Assembly: GCA_002360635.1 (NCBI GenBank)
Contig: DEQW01000001.1
Coordinates: 413,689-477,688, forward strand
DNA from: Flavobacteriaceae bacterium UBA3356
GTDB taxonomy: Bacteria > Bacteroidota > Bacteroidia > Flavobacteriales > Flavobacteriaceae
Direction: 5' to 3'
DNA: 64,000 nucleotides
A model generated the notes under the pieces. That model was not told the DNA's origin. It worked only from the letters and a program-made list of their open reading frames with translations, and did no database searches. Shown one piece after another: positions 1-8,057 of the stretch (position 1 is the stretch's first letter; every line of letters starts with the position of its first letter). The position numbers and the translations under genes are program-made.

Positions 1-54
1 GCTTTTATGTTAATAGGCAATGCCCTAAGGGATGCTTTAGACGTTAAATCATAA
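1..54 (+). CDS. C-terminal end of an ABC transporter permease (partial)
   Basis: The first 17 codons are open from the window edge and end at TAA (52-54). They read GNALRDALDV near the end, which resembles the conserved C-terminus of DppC/OppC-type peptide permeases (usually GNALRDALDP). Only this tail is visible, so the substrate cannot be told. The gene is convergent with the minus-strand gene that follows, separated by 16 bases. Confidence 0.55.
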   Translation, partial: AFMLIGNALRDALDVKS

Positions 55-70
55 AACAGTTAAATTACAT

Positions 71-517
71 TTATTCAATTCGCGTATAGTTTTCCGAATA
101 GTATCTGTTACCTTTTTCATCCAGTGCTATCTGGCTAAAAGAGCTTTCGTCTATCACTAAGTTAAAGCGGAATACCTTGGTGGTGTCTATTATTTTCATC
201 ATCTGGAAAGACCCATATTCAAGGCGTTCTTCCAACACACCGTCTTTCACAACGTAATTGCCATAACCAAACCATTCTACGGAGTCTTTTGGGTTATAGC
301 GTGTCCACATTACTTTGCTATCGGTATACATTTTAACTTGCCGACTATTTTTAAGATTCTTAATCGTATCGACCACCATATTGTTTTTAAACATATATTG
401 GTCTGTAAGCTCCCACACCCCTTTAAGGGAATATTTTTCTTGTGAGCTGTTGGTTGAAGCGCCAATTAGCACGGTAGCAAGTACCAAACTGACAATGATA
501 AAAGTTATTTTTTTCAT
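71..517 (-). CDS. Small secreted protein of unknown function (148 aa)
   Basis: I do not recognise the family. The N-terminus (KK followed by about 15 hydrophobic residues ending near ATVLIGAST) is a signal peptide with no lipobox cysteine, so the product is probably periplasmic. The mature part contains LKGVWELTDQY near residue 31 and alternating beta-like stretches (VMWTRYN, YGNYVVKDGVLEE, FRFNLVIDESSFSQIALDEKG). This pattern is common in small lipocalin-like beta-barrel proteins of Bacteroidota that open with a GxW motif. The fold assignment is inference. No operon partner is visible. Confidence 0.6.
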   Translation of the reverse strand: MKKITFIIVSLVLATVLIGASTNSSQEKYSLKGVWELTDQYMFKNNMVVDTIKNLKNSRQVKMYTDSKVMWTRYNPKDSVEWFGYGNYVVKDGVLEERLEYGSFQMMKIIDTTKVFRFNLVIDESSFSQIALDEKGNRYYSENYTRIE

Positions 518-545
518 GGGGATAAGGTTTTATACAACAAATTAG

Positions 546-935
546 TACAGTAAGATACAAAAAATCAGCGTATTAAAAGTTGTGATGTACGCTTTACATT
601 TTGCTGAAAATAGAAAAGCCACCACAGGTGTGATGACTTTTCGCCCCAAATTTGATCGACCCACCTTAGGTTGGTCAACCTACTTATGTAAAACAAATTT
701 ACTAAAATTTATAACTTTCGTCCTATAATTGTTGCTTTTTCTGAAAAAAATACGGGTTACTACGTAGGATATAACTCTCTAATAGATAAATTGTTACAGC
801 TATATATTTTTAATGTATTTGGGTTGGTTGCTCTAAAACCAAAAAGGCTAATTGTTTATAAAACAGTTAAAAAAAAGCAAATTCACTTTTCAGCATTTTT
901 AAACATAGTATATTTAAAAAAATCTTACTTCACTA
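546..935. other. 390-base intergenic region without a convincing gene
   Basis: No good coding frame is seen between the divergent genes. An imperfect hairpin lies near 610-638 (AAAAG and CTTTT arms around a GG turn), and short inverted repeats (GGTTG-GT-CAACC) lie near 671-682. No full TAnnTTTG element was found on the plus strand for the downstream phosphoesterase; TAACTTTC near 712 is the nearest match. Confidence 0.4.
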
Positions 936-2168
936 ATGGTATTACGATGGGTTATTTTTATTTCAATTTATATTTTAATTGATATTTATGCTTTTCAAGC
1001 AGTTAGAACACTAACCCGCAACAGTTTTCTATATGGTCTTTGGATCGTCATTTCACTTTTAATTTTGGGTGCTTTAATCTATCAACTTGGTATTTTAGGC
1101 TCTGATAGAACAATAGGCTTGGACCGGATGTATATTTTCGGGTTTTTCTTGGTCGTTTTCGTACCAAAATTATTGCTAGTCCTTATAATGTTTGGAGAGG
1201 ATATCATCCGTTTGTTTGTGGGGCTTTTTGCAAAAGTAGGCGGCGGAAACGAATCCTTCTACCTTCCATCTAGAAGAAAATTTGTTAGCACTTTAGCATT
1301 AGGCATTGCTGCTATTCCATTTGCCTCGTTATTGTACGGAATGTATAAAGGAAAATACAATTATAAAGTTTTAAAATATGCATTGGAGTTTGACGACCTG
1401 CCCGATGCTTTTCACGGCTATACCATCACCCAACTAAGCGATATCCATAGTGGTAGTTTTAATGATGAAAAAAAAGTTGCATATGCGGTTAATTTAGCAA
1501 ATGAACAAGAAAGCGATGTAATCTTGTTTACGGGCGATTTAGTCAATAATGTTTCAGAAGAAATGGATCGATGGAAATCCATTTTTTCTACTTTAAAAGC
1601 AAAAGACGGTGTCTTCTCCGTACTCGGAAATCACGATTATGGCGATTATGTAAACTGGAAAACACAAACCGCTAAAAAAGAAAACCTTTCGCAGTTAAAG
1701 GCCATCCAAAAAGAGATGGGCTGGGATTTGTTGTTGAATGAAAACCGGACACTAACCCGAAATGGCGAACACATAAAATTAATTGGGGTAGAAAACTGGG
1801 GACAAGGGGGTTTTAAAAAAGCAGGTGATTTAAATAAAGCATCCGAAGGTGTATCTAAAGAAGACTTTAAAATATTAATGAGTCACGACCCTTCTCACTG
1901 GAAAGCACAAGTAAAAGAAGATGACAGAAATTACCACCTTACCCTAAGCGGACATACGCACGGTATGCAATTTGGCATCGAAATACCCGGTTGGATTAAA
2001 TGGAGCCCGGTTAAATATCGTTATGAAAACTGGGCTGGTATTTATGAAGAGTTTGGAAGATATATTAATGTAAACCGCGGTTTTGGATTTTTAGGTTACC
2101 CAGGAAGAGTTGGAATGTGGCCTGAAATATCTGTAATTCAACTTAAAAAGCGAGGTAAAGAAGCATAA
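936..2168 (+). CDS. Membrane-anchored metallophosphoesterase (YaeI-like)
   Basis: This is a calcineurin-like phosphoesterase of 410 residues with a hydrophobic N-terminal third of about four membrane segments (residues 1-100) and a further hydrophobic stretch near 115-135. The catalytic domain starts near residue 160. All metal-binding motifs are visible: SDIHSG (DxH), FTGDLVNN (GD), LGNHDYGD (GNHD), SHDPSHW and SGHTHGMQF (GHTH). Proteins of this layout are placed in the YaeI/YkuE class, whose E. coli member acts on UDP-diacylglucosamine-type lipids; that substrate is inference here. The thioredoxin-like gene follows after 55 bases and may be co-transcribed. Confidence 0.85.
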   Translation: MVLRWVIFISIYILIDIYAFQAVRTLTRNSFLYGLWIVISLLILGALIYQLGILGSDRTIGLDRMYIFGFFLVVFVPKLLLVLIMFGEDIIRLFVGLFAKVGGGNESFYLPSRRKFVSTLALGIAAIPFASLLYGMYKGKYNYKVLKYALEFDDLPDAFHGYTITQLSDIHSGSFNDEKKVAYAVNLANEQESDVILFTGDLVNNVSEEMDRWKSIFSTLKAKDGVFSVLGNHDYGDYVNWKTQTAKKENLSQLKAIQKEMGWDLLLNENRTLTRNGEHIKLIGVENWGQGGFKKAGDLNKASEGVSKEDFKILMSHDPSHWKAQVKEDDRNYHLTLSGHTHGMQFGIEIPGWIKWSPVKYRYENWAGIYEEFGRYINVNRGFGFLGYPGRVGMWPEISVIQLKKRGKEA

Positions 2169-2223
2169 TAAAAGGGAAATACTATATTTGTAATAAGATT
2201 TATTCAAGAAACACTATAAGCCA

Positions 2224-2520
2224 ATGTCAAAATTTGGAGAATTAATCGAAACGAAGCAGCCCGTTCTACTTGCATTTTTTGCAGATTGGGACGACGCTTG
2301 TAAAGAAATGCATCCAACCTTACGGGATGCAGCCGCTGCACTTGGCGACAAAGCCAAAGTAATTAAAATTGATGTGGAAAAAAACCAAGAATTGGCTGAA
2401 GCCTTACGTGTAAAAGGGTTGCCCACATTAATGATCTATAAAAACGGCGAAATGAAATGGCGCCAGAGCGGCGAACAAGATGCCAATACGCTTATTGGGT
2501 TGGTAAAAGAATATATATAA
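2224..2520 (+). CDS. Thioredoxin-like protein lacking the first active-site cysteine
   Basis: The 98-residue protein has the thioredoxin fold pattern: FFADW at residues 18-22, KVIKIDVEKN and GLPTLMIYKNGE with the cis-proline. Where thioredoxins carry WCGPC it reads W-D-D-A-C, so the N-terminal nucleophilic cysteine is Asp23 and only Cys26 remains. It therefore cannot do normal dithiol exchange. A single cysteine could bind a partner, form mixed disulfides or be merely structural. It follows the metallophosphoesterase on the same strand. A canonical TrxA with CGPC is encoded at 47055-47372. Confidence 0.85.
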   Translation: MSKFGELIETKQPVLLAFFADWDDACKEMHPTLRDAAAALGDKAKVIKIDVEKNQELAEALRVKGLPTLMIYKNGEMKWRQSGEQDANTLIGLVKEYI

Positions 2521-2543
2521 CACATAACCTTTTCTGCATTGCA

Positions 2544-2561
2544 ACAAAGCATCTGCTTTGT
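2544..2561. repeat. Perfect hairpin ACAAAGCA-TC-TGCTTTGT
   Basis: An 8-bp perfect inverted repeat with a 2-base centre lies 24 bases after the thioredoxin-like stop codon. A T-rich stretch follows after a gap (CTTCTTTTTAC). It may act as a weak terminator or mRNA 3' end stabiliser, but the poly-T run is not adjacent. Confidence 0.45.
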
Positions 2562-2719
2562 CGTAAACTTGCTTCTTTTTACAAATGTTAAATAAAAGTT
2601 AAAATCATTTATTAGAGTAGGGTTTTATCACCTTATTTTGTTTTCTAGTTGTATTAAATGACTTAAAGTGTTAAAAAAATTGAGTATATTTAATAGAATG
2701 ATTTCTAACATTTCTAATT

Positions 2720-2992
2720 ATGAAACGGAGAAAGTTTATAAAAAGATCAGGGCAAGCTTTATTGGCTGCCTCCACAATTTCAATAACTGGAGCAATAGTC
2801 TCTTCTTGCTCGACCGATGATTCTGATAGTTTTAACGATGGCTATTACGGCGACGGGTATTATGGAGATGGATACTACGATGATGGATACTATGATGACG
2901 GGTATTACGATGATGGATATTATGATGATGGCTATTATGATGACGGATACTATGATGATGGGTATTACGATGACGACGAGGATGATGATTAA
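2720..2992 (+). CDS. Tat-type lipoprotein made of GYYDD repeats (90 aa)
   Basis: No named family is recognised. The N-terminus has a twin-arginine motif (RRKFIKRSG), a hydrophobic core and a lipobox-like VSSC at residues 27-30, which suggests Tat export and lipidation. After a short linker the protein is nine tandem pentapeptides: two GYYGD, then seven GYYDD, ending in DEDDD. The mature chain is almost entirely Tyr, Asp and Gly, so it is very acidic and probably disordered. Such a chain could bind cations or be crosslinked through tyrosines; both are inference. It stands alone, with 199 bases upstream and 137 bases downstream free of genes. Confidence 0.75.
   Translation: MKRRKFIKRSGQALLAASTISITGAIVSSCSTDDSDSFNDGYYGDGYYGDGYYDDGYYDDGYYDDGYYDDGYYDDGYYDDGYYDDDEDDD
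2840..2974 (+). repeat. Nine tandem 15-bp coding repeats
   Basis: The units follow GGNTAYTAYGRYGAY. They differ mainly at third positions (TAT/TAC, GAT/GAC, GGA/GGG/GGC), while the amino acids stay the same in units 3-9. The first two units carry GGC/GGA in place of the penultimate Asp codon. Confidence 0.9.
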
Positions 2993-3129
2993 TTTGTCTT
3001 TAACTAAATCTTAATCCGTTTTTTTCAGTAGATAAGTTCAATTAATTTGAGCAAACTATTGTTTGTTTAAAACCCCTTAAAGGACATTTTAAAAAAGTGT
3101 CCTTTTAAATTTTCTAAGAGTCTATCATT

Positions 3130-5199
3130 TTGAAAACAATTTTATTTCTACACGATACACCATTATCCACTCTTCGTGGCGCAGAGCTTACTATTAAACA
3201 ATTAATAGTTTTAGGCGAGCAAAAAGGATATTCTATTATTCACGACTCTTTAAAAAATTTCGATAAGACAAAAGATAGTCTCACCAAAGCAAATTTTGTA
3301 GTAGTAAATAGTACCTCTCGTTGCGAGTATGAATTGAAATTAATAAAACATTTAATCAAGCAGTCTGTGCGCTATTGTAAGGTAGAATATGATTATAATT
3401 TTTGTGTCCGTAGAAATATACTTTGCAAAGTAGACCCAAAAATTAGAAGCTGTTGCAATCCAGATAAATTCCATTTATTTAGAAAGCTTTTTTCAAATGC
3501 TGCTTTCAATGTTTTTCAATCACCTAAACACTATCAATCACATTACGAGTTTTATGGAGAAGCTGTAGCGAACAAATTAATTATGCCCCCAACCGTTGAT
3601 GTTGATAACTTACATCTTTCTGAAATAAAAGATAAAAATACAATGCCCTTTTTTGGCGATCTAAACTACCTAAAAGGGGGTCATGAATTTGTGACGTTTG
3701 CCGAAGAAAACCCTCATATAAAATGTAAAGTCTATGGGAATAACCGATTGCGAAGAAACACCCCTAAAAATATTAAATTTAAAGAACCCATTTCAAATAC
3801 AGAGGTCCTAAAAGTTTTAGGAAAAACAAACCGTCTTATATGTAAGCCCGTATGGCTGGAGCCCTCTGGACGATTAGCAGCAGAGGCTTTTCTTTCTGGT
3901 TGTGAAATTATAGGAAATGACAGAATTGGTACTTTTTCTTTTAATTTTTATCCCAATAATAAAGAACGAGCCATACAAGAAATTAAACAAGCCCCTGAAA
4001 ATTTCTGGAATAAAATTTCAGAAGCCCTTCAATCTTCAACAGATAAAACACAGAAATCATTAGGGAGGGTACTGGTTTATAAAAGTTATGGAGGCTTAGG
4101 TGATATTTTCTTTGCCATTCCTGCTATTTACAAACTTACTGAAGTTTCCGATGTGTTAGACTTCGCCGTTGCACCACGACTGGTAGATTTTTTTAGTAAA
4201 CATTTAAAAAAAGTAAATGTAGTTAACGAGAAAGAGGTGAAAGAAAAAGAAAATGAGTACGACAACATATACGAATTAGGAAACTATCCTGCTTTTCGCG
4301 GGTACGATTTACCACACGCTTTAAAATACCCTACGCACAAAAAAGTGAATCAGCATGCTATACAGCATTACATAGATACTGTATCAAAATTACATATAGA
4401 CATTGATAACCGATTAAAGGTTTATCCATATTTTAAAAGAAAAGAAGAAGTTAAAAAGCCTTATTTTGTGGTGCATCATGGAGCTGGTTTTTTACTTAAA
4501 ATCTGGCCAACAGATAAATATGCTAAGTTAATAGAGCGTCTTCACGACATATACCCAAATCTCGATTGTAAAATTATAAAAGGACCTGACGATCCAGATA
4601 TTGAAAAATACTTTAGTAAAGAAATGCCCCATGTAAAAATGGTCACCGGAGGTATGATAGAAGTAGGTGATGCTATGGCAGGAGCCTTGTTTCATATAGG
4701 AAACGATGCAGGTATAACTCATGTTGCAGGCGCTTTTAATGTACCGTCTGTAGGTATTTATGGCCCAACTGGCCCAGGAAGTTGGGGGAGTTTTGCAGAA
4801 CATAACGAGTTAATTTGGGGAAAGAAAGGGGTTTGCGATATTCGTTGCAATTACGATGTTATTTTAAATTGCGATCATAAAATTTGCCTTAATTCGGTTA
4901 CAGTCAATCGTGTTTTAGAAGCGGTATATAAAGTGCTTCAAAGCTCATATCCCGAAAAAATATCATTTTTAAAAGTGAACCCCGAAGTTCAAATTGAATT
5001 TAGTGAATCAGATTGTTTACTGAAACTTAGAGAGCAAGAACTTTTAATGGAATATCACAGTGACGTTATGAAACAACAGGTGGAAAACATTCTTTCTGGC
5101 AAAAAGCAGCAAGTTCCTGAAAACGATACAGATTTTCAGCAAGTTATTGAGGTTCTTAAACAACAACACATACTTTTTAATGTCCCTAAATTAGGGTAA
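3130..5199 (+). CDS. Two-domain glycosyltransferase with C-terminal GT9 (heptosyltransferase-like) domain
   Basis: The 689-residue protein begins at TTG (3130); no in-frame ATG gives a sensible N-terminus. Residues 1 to about 310 look like a GT-B fold transferase (LFLHDTPLSTLRGAEL at the start, EPSGRLAAEAFLSG near 245 as the donor-site helix). After a short linker a second domain starts (VLVYKSYGGLGDIFFAIPA), typical of the heptosyltransferase family GT9, with HHGAGFLLKIWP and GNDAGITHVAGAFNVPSVGIYGPTGP near 510-540. It probably adds sugars to lipopolysaccharide or another surface glycan. Acceptor and donor are unknown. No other glycan gene is adjacent. Confidence 0.8.
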   Translation: MKTILFLHDTPLSTLRGAELTIKQLIVLGEQKGYSIIHDSLKNFDKTKDSLTKANFVVVNSTSRCEYELKLIKHLIKQSVRYCKVEYDYNFCVRRNILCKVDPKIRSCCNPDKFHLFRKLFSNAAFNVFQSPKHYQSHYEFYGEAVANKLIMPPTVDVDNLHLSEIKDKNTMPFFGDLNYLKGGHEFVTFAEENPHIKCKVYGNNRLRRNTPKNIKFKEPISNTEVLKVLGKTNRLICKPVWLEPSGRLAAEAFLSGCEIIGNDRIGTFSFNFYPNNKERAIQEIKQAPENFWNKISEALQSSTDKTQKSLGRVLVYKSYGGLGDIFFAIPAIYKLTEVSDVLDFAVAPRLVDFFSKHLKKVNVVNEKEVKEKENEYDNIYELGNYPAFRGYDLPHALKYPTHKKVNQHAIQHYIDTVSKLHIDIDNRLKVYPYFKRKEEVKKPYFVVHHGAGFLLKIWPTDKYAKLIERLHDIYPNLDCKIIKGPDDPDIEKYFSKEMPHVKMVTGGMIEVGDAMAGALFHIGNDAGITHVAGAFNVPSVGIYGPTGPGSWGSFAEHNELIWGKKGVCDIRCNYDVILNCDHKICLNSVTVNRVLEAVYKVLQSSYPEKISFLKVNPEVQIEFSESDCLLKLREQELLMEYHSDVMKQQVENILSGKKQQVPENDTDFQQVIEVLKQQHILFNVPKLG

Positions 5200-5274
5200 A
5201 CTATTCGTAGAAAGTATATAAATGATAAGTGGAGTAAGCTGTTTTTAGTATCTTTCAGCTTCAAAAAAAAGCAT

Positions 5275-5832
5275 ATGATTTCAGAAACCATAAAAAATAG
5301 ACGGGCGGTTTTCCCAGCGCAATATAACCGTCAACCTATTTCTAAAGAAGAAGTAAAAAAAATTCTTGAAACAGCCAATTGGGCACCCACCCACAGAAAA
5401 ACCGAACCTTGGCGCTTTAAAGTTTTTCATTCTGAAGAATCGAGAAAACAATTAGCGGACTTCCTCTCTGAAACCTATAAAAACACCACTGAAACTATTT
5501 CAGAATTCAAACAAAAAAAGATTGCTGAAAAACCATTGCAGTCTGGATGCGTAATCGCTATTTGTATGCAGCGGGACCCCAAAGAGTCTGTACCCGCTTG
5601 GGAAGAAATTGCCGCAACTGCTATGGCGGTACAAAATATGTGGCTAACTGCGCATGATATGAAAATAGGCGCCTATTGGAGCTCTCCTGCATTAAAAGAC
5701 CATCTACACGCACTAATAAACCTTAATGAAGGAGAACGCTGTTTAGGCTTCTTCTATATGGGTAAATTTGATGAACTTACGCTAGAAGGAGCGCGTAATA
5801 CTACGATTCAGGAAAAAACAACTTGGGTGTAG
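5275..5832 (+). CDS. Nitroreductase family protein (YdjA-like)
   Basis: This 185-residue protein is an FMN-dependent NAD(P)H oxidoreductase of the nitroreductase fold. Visible features are the N-terminal NRRAVFPAQYNRQPIS FMN-binding start, APTHRKTEPWRFKV and the C-terminal ERCLGFFYMGKFDE. The length matches the short YdjA/RutE-type branch. The natural substrate of this branch is generally not known. It is monocistronic, 75 bases after the glycosyltransferase and 118 before the BlaI-type gene. Confidence 0.85.
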   Translation: MISETIKNRRAVFPAQYNRQPISKEEVKKILETANWAPTHRKTEPWRFKVFHSEESRKQLADFLSETYKNTTETISEFKQKKIAEKPLQSGCVIAICMQRDPKESVPAWEEIAATAMAVQNMWLTAHDMKIGAYWSSPALKDHLHALINLNEGERCLGFFYMGKFDELTLEGARNTTIQEKTTWV

Positions 5833-5899
5833 CTCCCAATCTTACCCCTTACCCCCATTGAATACAAGAACCCAACCATTAAAATTTATAACTAAAAAA

Positions 5900-5931
5900 T
5901 TAGTTTAAACTAAATATTTAGTTTATATTTG
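5900..5931 (+). promoter_or_regulatory. Double palindromic operator and promoter of the BlaI/BlaR1 operon
   Basis: Two perfect palindromes overlap: TTAGTTTAAACTAA (5900-5913) and AAACTAAATATTTAGTTT (5907-5924). The -7 element TATATTTG (5924-5931, TAnnTTTG) begins on the last base of the second. The start codon of the repressor gene is 20 bases downstream. A dimeric winged-helix repressor bound here would cover the -33 region and touch the -7 element, which fits autorepression. Confidence 0.75.
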
Positions 5932-5950
5932 ACTTCACAATAACAGTACT

Positions 5951-6316
5951 ATGAAACAACTTACAAAAGCAGAAGAAGATATTATGCACATTCTTTGGGA
6001 GCTTGGAGAAGGTAATGTGGCAGCGATAATTGACGAGTTACCAAAACCAAAACCAGCATATAATACCGTTTCAACCATTGTACGGATTCTGGAAAGTAAA
6101 GATTTTGTGAATTATAGAAAAGAAGGTCGCGGTCATATTTATTTTCCGAAAGTGAAAAAGAATGAGTACAGTAACCAATCGATCAATAAATTGGTAGATG
6201 GTTATTTTCAAGGTTCGTTTAAGAGCATGGTTTCGTTTTTTATGAAGAAAAACGACATCAGTATCAACGAGCTGGAAAGCATCATGAAAGAAATTAATAA
6301 AAAAGAAAAGTCATGA
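5951..6316 (+). CDS. BlaI/MecI/CopY family transcriptional repressor
   Basis: The 121-residue winged-helix protein reads LTKAEEDIMHILWELGEGNV at the start and has the KPAYNTVSTIVRILESKDFVNYRKEGRGHIYFP recognition helix and wing region, split here only for description. Members bind dyad operators as dimers and are inactivated by proteolysis triggered by the partner BlaR1-type protein. The gene overlaps the next one by 4 bases (ATGA type). The operator at 5900-5924 is the expected autoregulatory site. No beta-lactamase gene is next to it, so the regulon lies elsewhere or the pair serves another envelope stress. Confidence 0.9.
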   Translation: MKQLTKAEEDIMHILWELGEGNVAAIIDELPKPKPAYNTVSTIVRILESKDFVNYRKEGRGHIYFPKVKKNEYSNQSINKLVDGYFQGSFKSMVSFFMKKNDISINELESIMKEINKKEKS

Positions 6317-7809
6317 TACATTACATTTTACAAACTATCGCTTTTCAACTACTTTTTTTAGTAGTGTACGATCTATTTCTGAAAAAAGAAACTTTCTTTA
6401 CTTGGAACAGAATTTACCTATTGGCAACTCCAATTATAAGCTTTCTACTCCCTTTATTTAAAATTGAAGCATTTAGAAACGCAATTCCGGAACAGTATTT
6501 AATACAACTTCCAGCAGTAATTGTTGGTGGGGAAACAGCTCAAAAATCAATACAGTTAGACGCCGTTACCATTTCAGAAACCAGCACGTCGTTATTGACT
6601 ATTTCAGAAATTGTACAAATCATTTGGGTGCTTGGAATGTTGGTGGCATTGACACTTTTTAGCGTAAAGGTTATCAAGTTTTATAAACTGAAGCAACTTG
6701 GAACGTTAAGCAAGTTTGAAAATTTAAAAATTATTCAACTACCAAATAGCAAAGCGGCTTTTTCTTTTTTCAACACTATTTTTTTAGGAAGTGACCTTTC
6801 TGAAAAACAAAAAGAAAATATTTTATTGCATGAGAAAGTACACGCAAAACAAAAACACACAGCAGATTTGTTGTTTTTTGAAGCCTTGCGCATCATCTGT
6901 TGGTTTAATCCATTGGTGTATGTGTTCCAGAAAAAAATAACCGAACTACAAGAATTTATAGCCGATAGCAGTGTGGCTAAACAGCAACCACGAAAAACCT
7001 ATTACCAAAATTTATTATCACAGGTGTTTCAAACGTCGGATATTTCATTTACAAATACATTTTTCAATCAATCATTAATCAAAAAACGAATCGTTATGTT
7101 ACAAAAATCAAAATCAAAGAAAATTTTTCAATTAAAGTATTTACTGCTCATTCCCGTAGTTTGCGCCATGCTGTTTTATACATCGTGTACCAATGAAACA
7201 GACGAAGTAAAAGAGGAAGCAAATTTAGTTTCAAATACAGGTGACAGTGAAGTGATGACCAAAATCAATGAACTTTCTGAAGCTATTATGAAAAAGGGAA
7301 ACTTGACTCCTGAAGAAGAAAAAGCCTTACATTTTTTGGCCACAAAAGCCGAGCCTGGAGATAAAGTATATAATTCAGTACAAGAATATCTTGACGAAAC
7401 TAAAGGTGAGCCTAACGTATCAGTTTCGAAACATGAATCGGAAGCAACAAATGCGGACGTTCCGTTTGCAGCAATCGATAAAGTACCTACCTTCCCAGGT
7501 TGCGAGGGCTTAAACAATGAAGAAGCTAAAAATTGCATGTCCAAAAAGATACAGCGATTTACTCAAGAAAACTTTAACATCAAGGTAGCCGAAAAAGCAA
7601 ACTTAACCGGAAAACAAAAAATTTATGTTCAGTTTAAAATAGACAAAAATGGAAATGTGGCCGATGCCCGCGCCCGTGCACCACATTCAGATTTAGAGAC
7701 TGAAGCCCTACGAGTAGTTAATACCATGCCGAAAATGCAACCTGGCGAAGAGAATGGGAAAAAAGTAAATGTACTGTATTCCCTTCCAATATTATTTATA
7801 GTTGAATAG
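6313..7809 (+). CDS. BlaR1-type M56 metallopeptidase with TonB C-terminal domain
   Basis: The 498-residue membrane protein has hydrophobic segments at the N-terminus and near residues 95-115, a zinc protease motif LLHEKVHAKQKH (HExxH) near residue 175, a membrane segment near 275-290 (LLLIPVVCAMLFYTSC), and a TonB-like C-terminal domain from about 390 (VPTFPGCEG, QKIYVQFKIDKNGNV, PILFIVE). This M56 plus TonB-C architecture is common in Bacteroidota, where it replaces the penicillin-binding sensor of classical BlaR1. Its signal is not known. It should cleave or inactivate the co-encoded repressor. A 13-bp stem terminator follows at 7831. Confidence 0.88.
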   Translation: MIHYILQTIAFQLLFLVVYDLFLKKETFFTWNRIYLLATPIISFLLPLFKIEAFRNAIPEQYLIQLPAVIVGGETAQKSIQLDAVTISETSTSLLTISEIVQIIWVLGMLVALTLFSVKVIKFYKLKQLGTLSKFENLKIIQLPNSKAAFSFFNTIFLGSDLSEKQKENILLHEKVHAKQKHTADLLFFEALRIICWFNPLVYVFQKKITELQEFIADSSVAKQQPRKTYYQNLLSQVFQTSDISFTNTFFNQSLIKKRIVMLQKSKSKKIFQLKYLLLIPVVCAMLFYTSCTNETDEVKEEANLVSNTGDSEVMTKINELSEAIMKKGNLTPEEEKALHFLATKAEPGDKVYNSVQEYLDETKGEPNVSVSKHESEATNADVPFAAIDKVPTFPGCEGLNNEEAKNCMSKKIQRFTQENFNIKVAEKANLTGKQKIYVQFKIDKNGNVADARARAPHSDLETEALRVVNTMPKMQPGEENGKKVNVLYSLPILFIVE

Positions 7810-7830
7810 TAAAAAAGATAGTCTATCCTA

Positions 7831-7866
7831 TATAAAACCCGAAGCTATTTAGTTTCGGGTTTTATA
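7831..7866 (+). terminator. Strong hairpin after the BlaR1-type gene
   Basis: A perfect 13-bp stem (TATAAAACCCGAA / TTCGGGTTTTATA) with a 10-base loop lies 21 bases after the stop. The U-rich 3' arm fits a rho-independent terminator. The symmetric A/T flanks could also serve the minus-strand gene at 8058. Confidence 0.75.
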
Positions 7867-8057
7867 TTGAAGAACTTCACTTTTCAACGGAATAAATTTT
7901 TAACTACACAGCCCCAAAGTTTTTCTTAACCCTTTTAGTGCTTCCCATTTTACTCCAGTGATCGTGACTTTTATTTCATATTAAATTTTCCGAATCGTTT
8001 TTTCGGTTAAAACCCGCCAGAGCAGTTTGTAGGCGAGTTAATTTTATGCCTTATTTA

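Noticed and set aside
2840..2974. Tandem 15-bp repeats that could be mistaken for a CRISPR or satellite
   Set aside because: The units are contiguous, lack spacers and are translated as one open frame with conserved amino acids.
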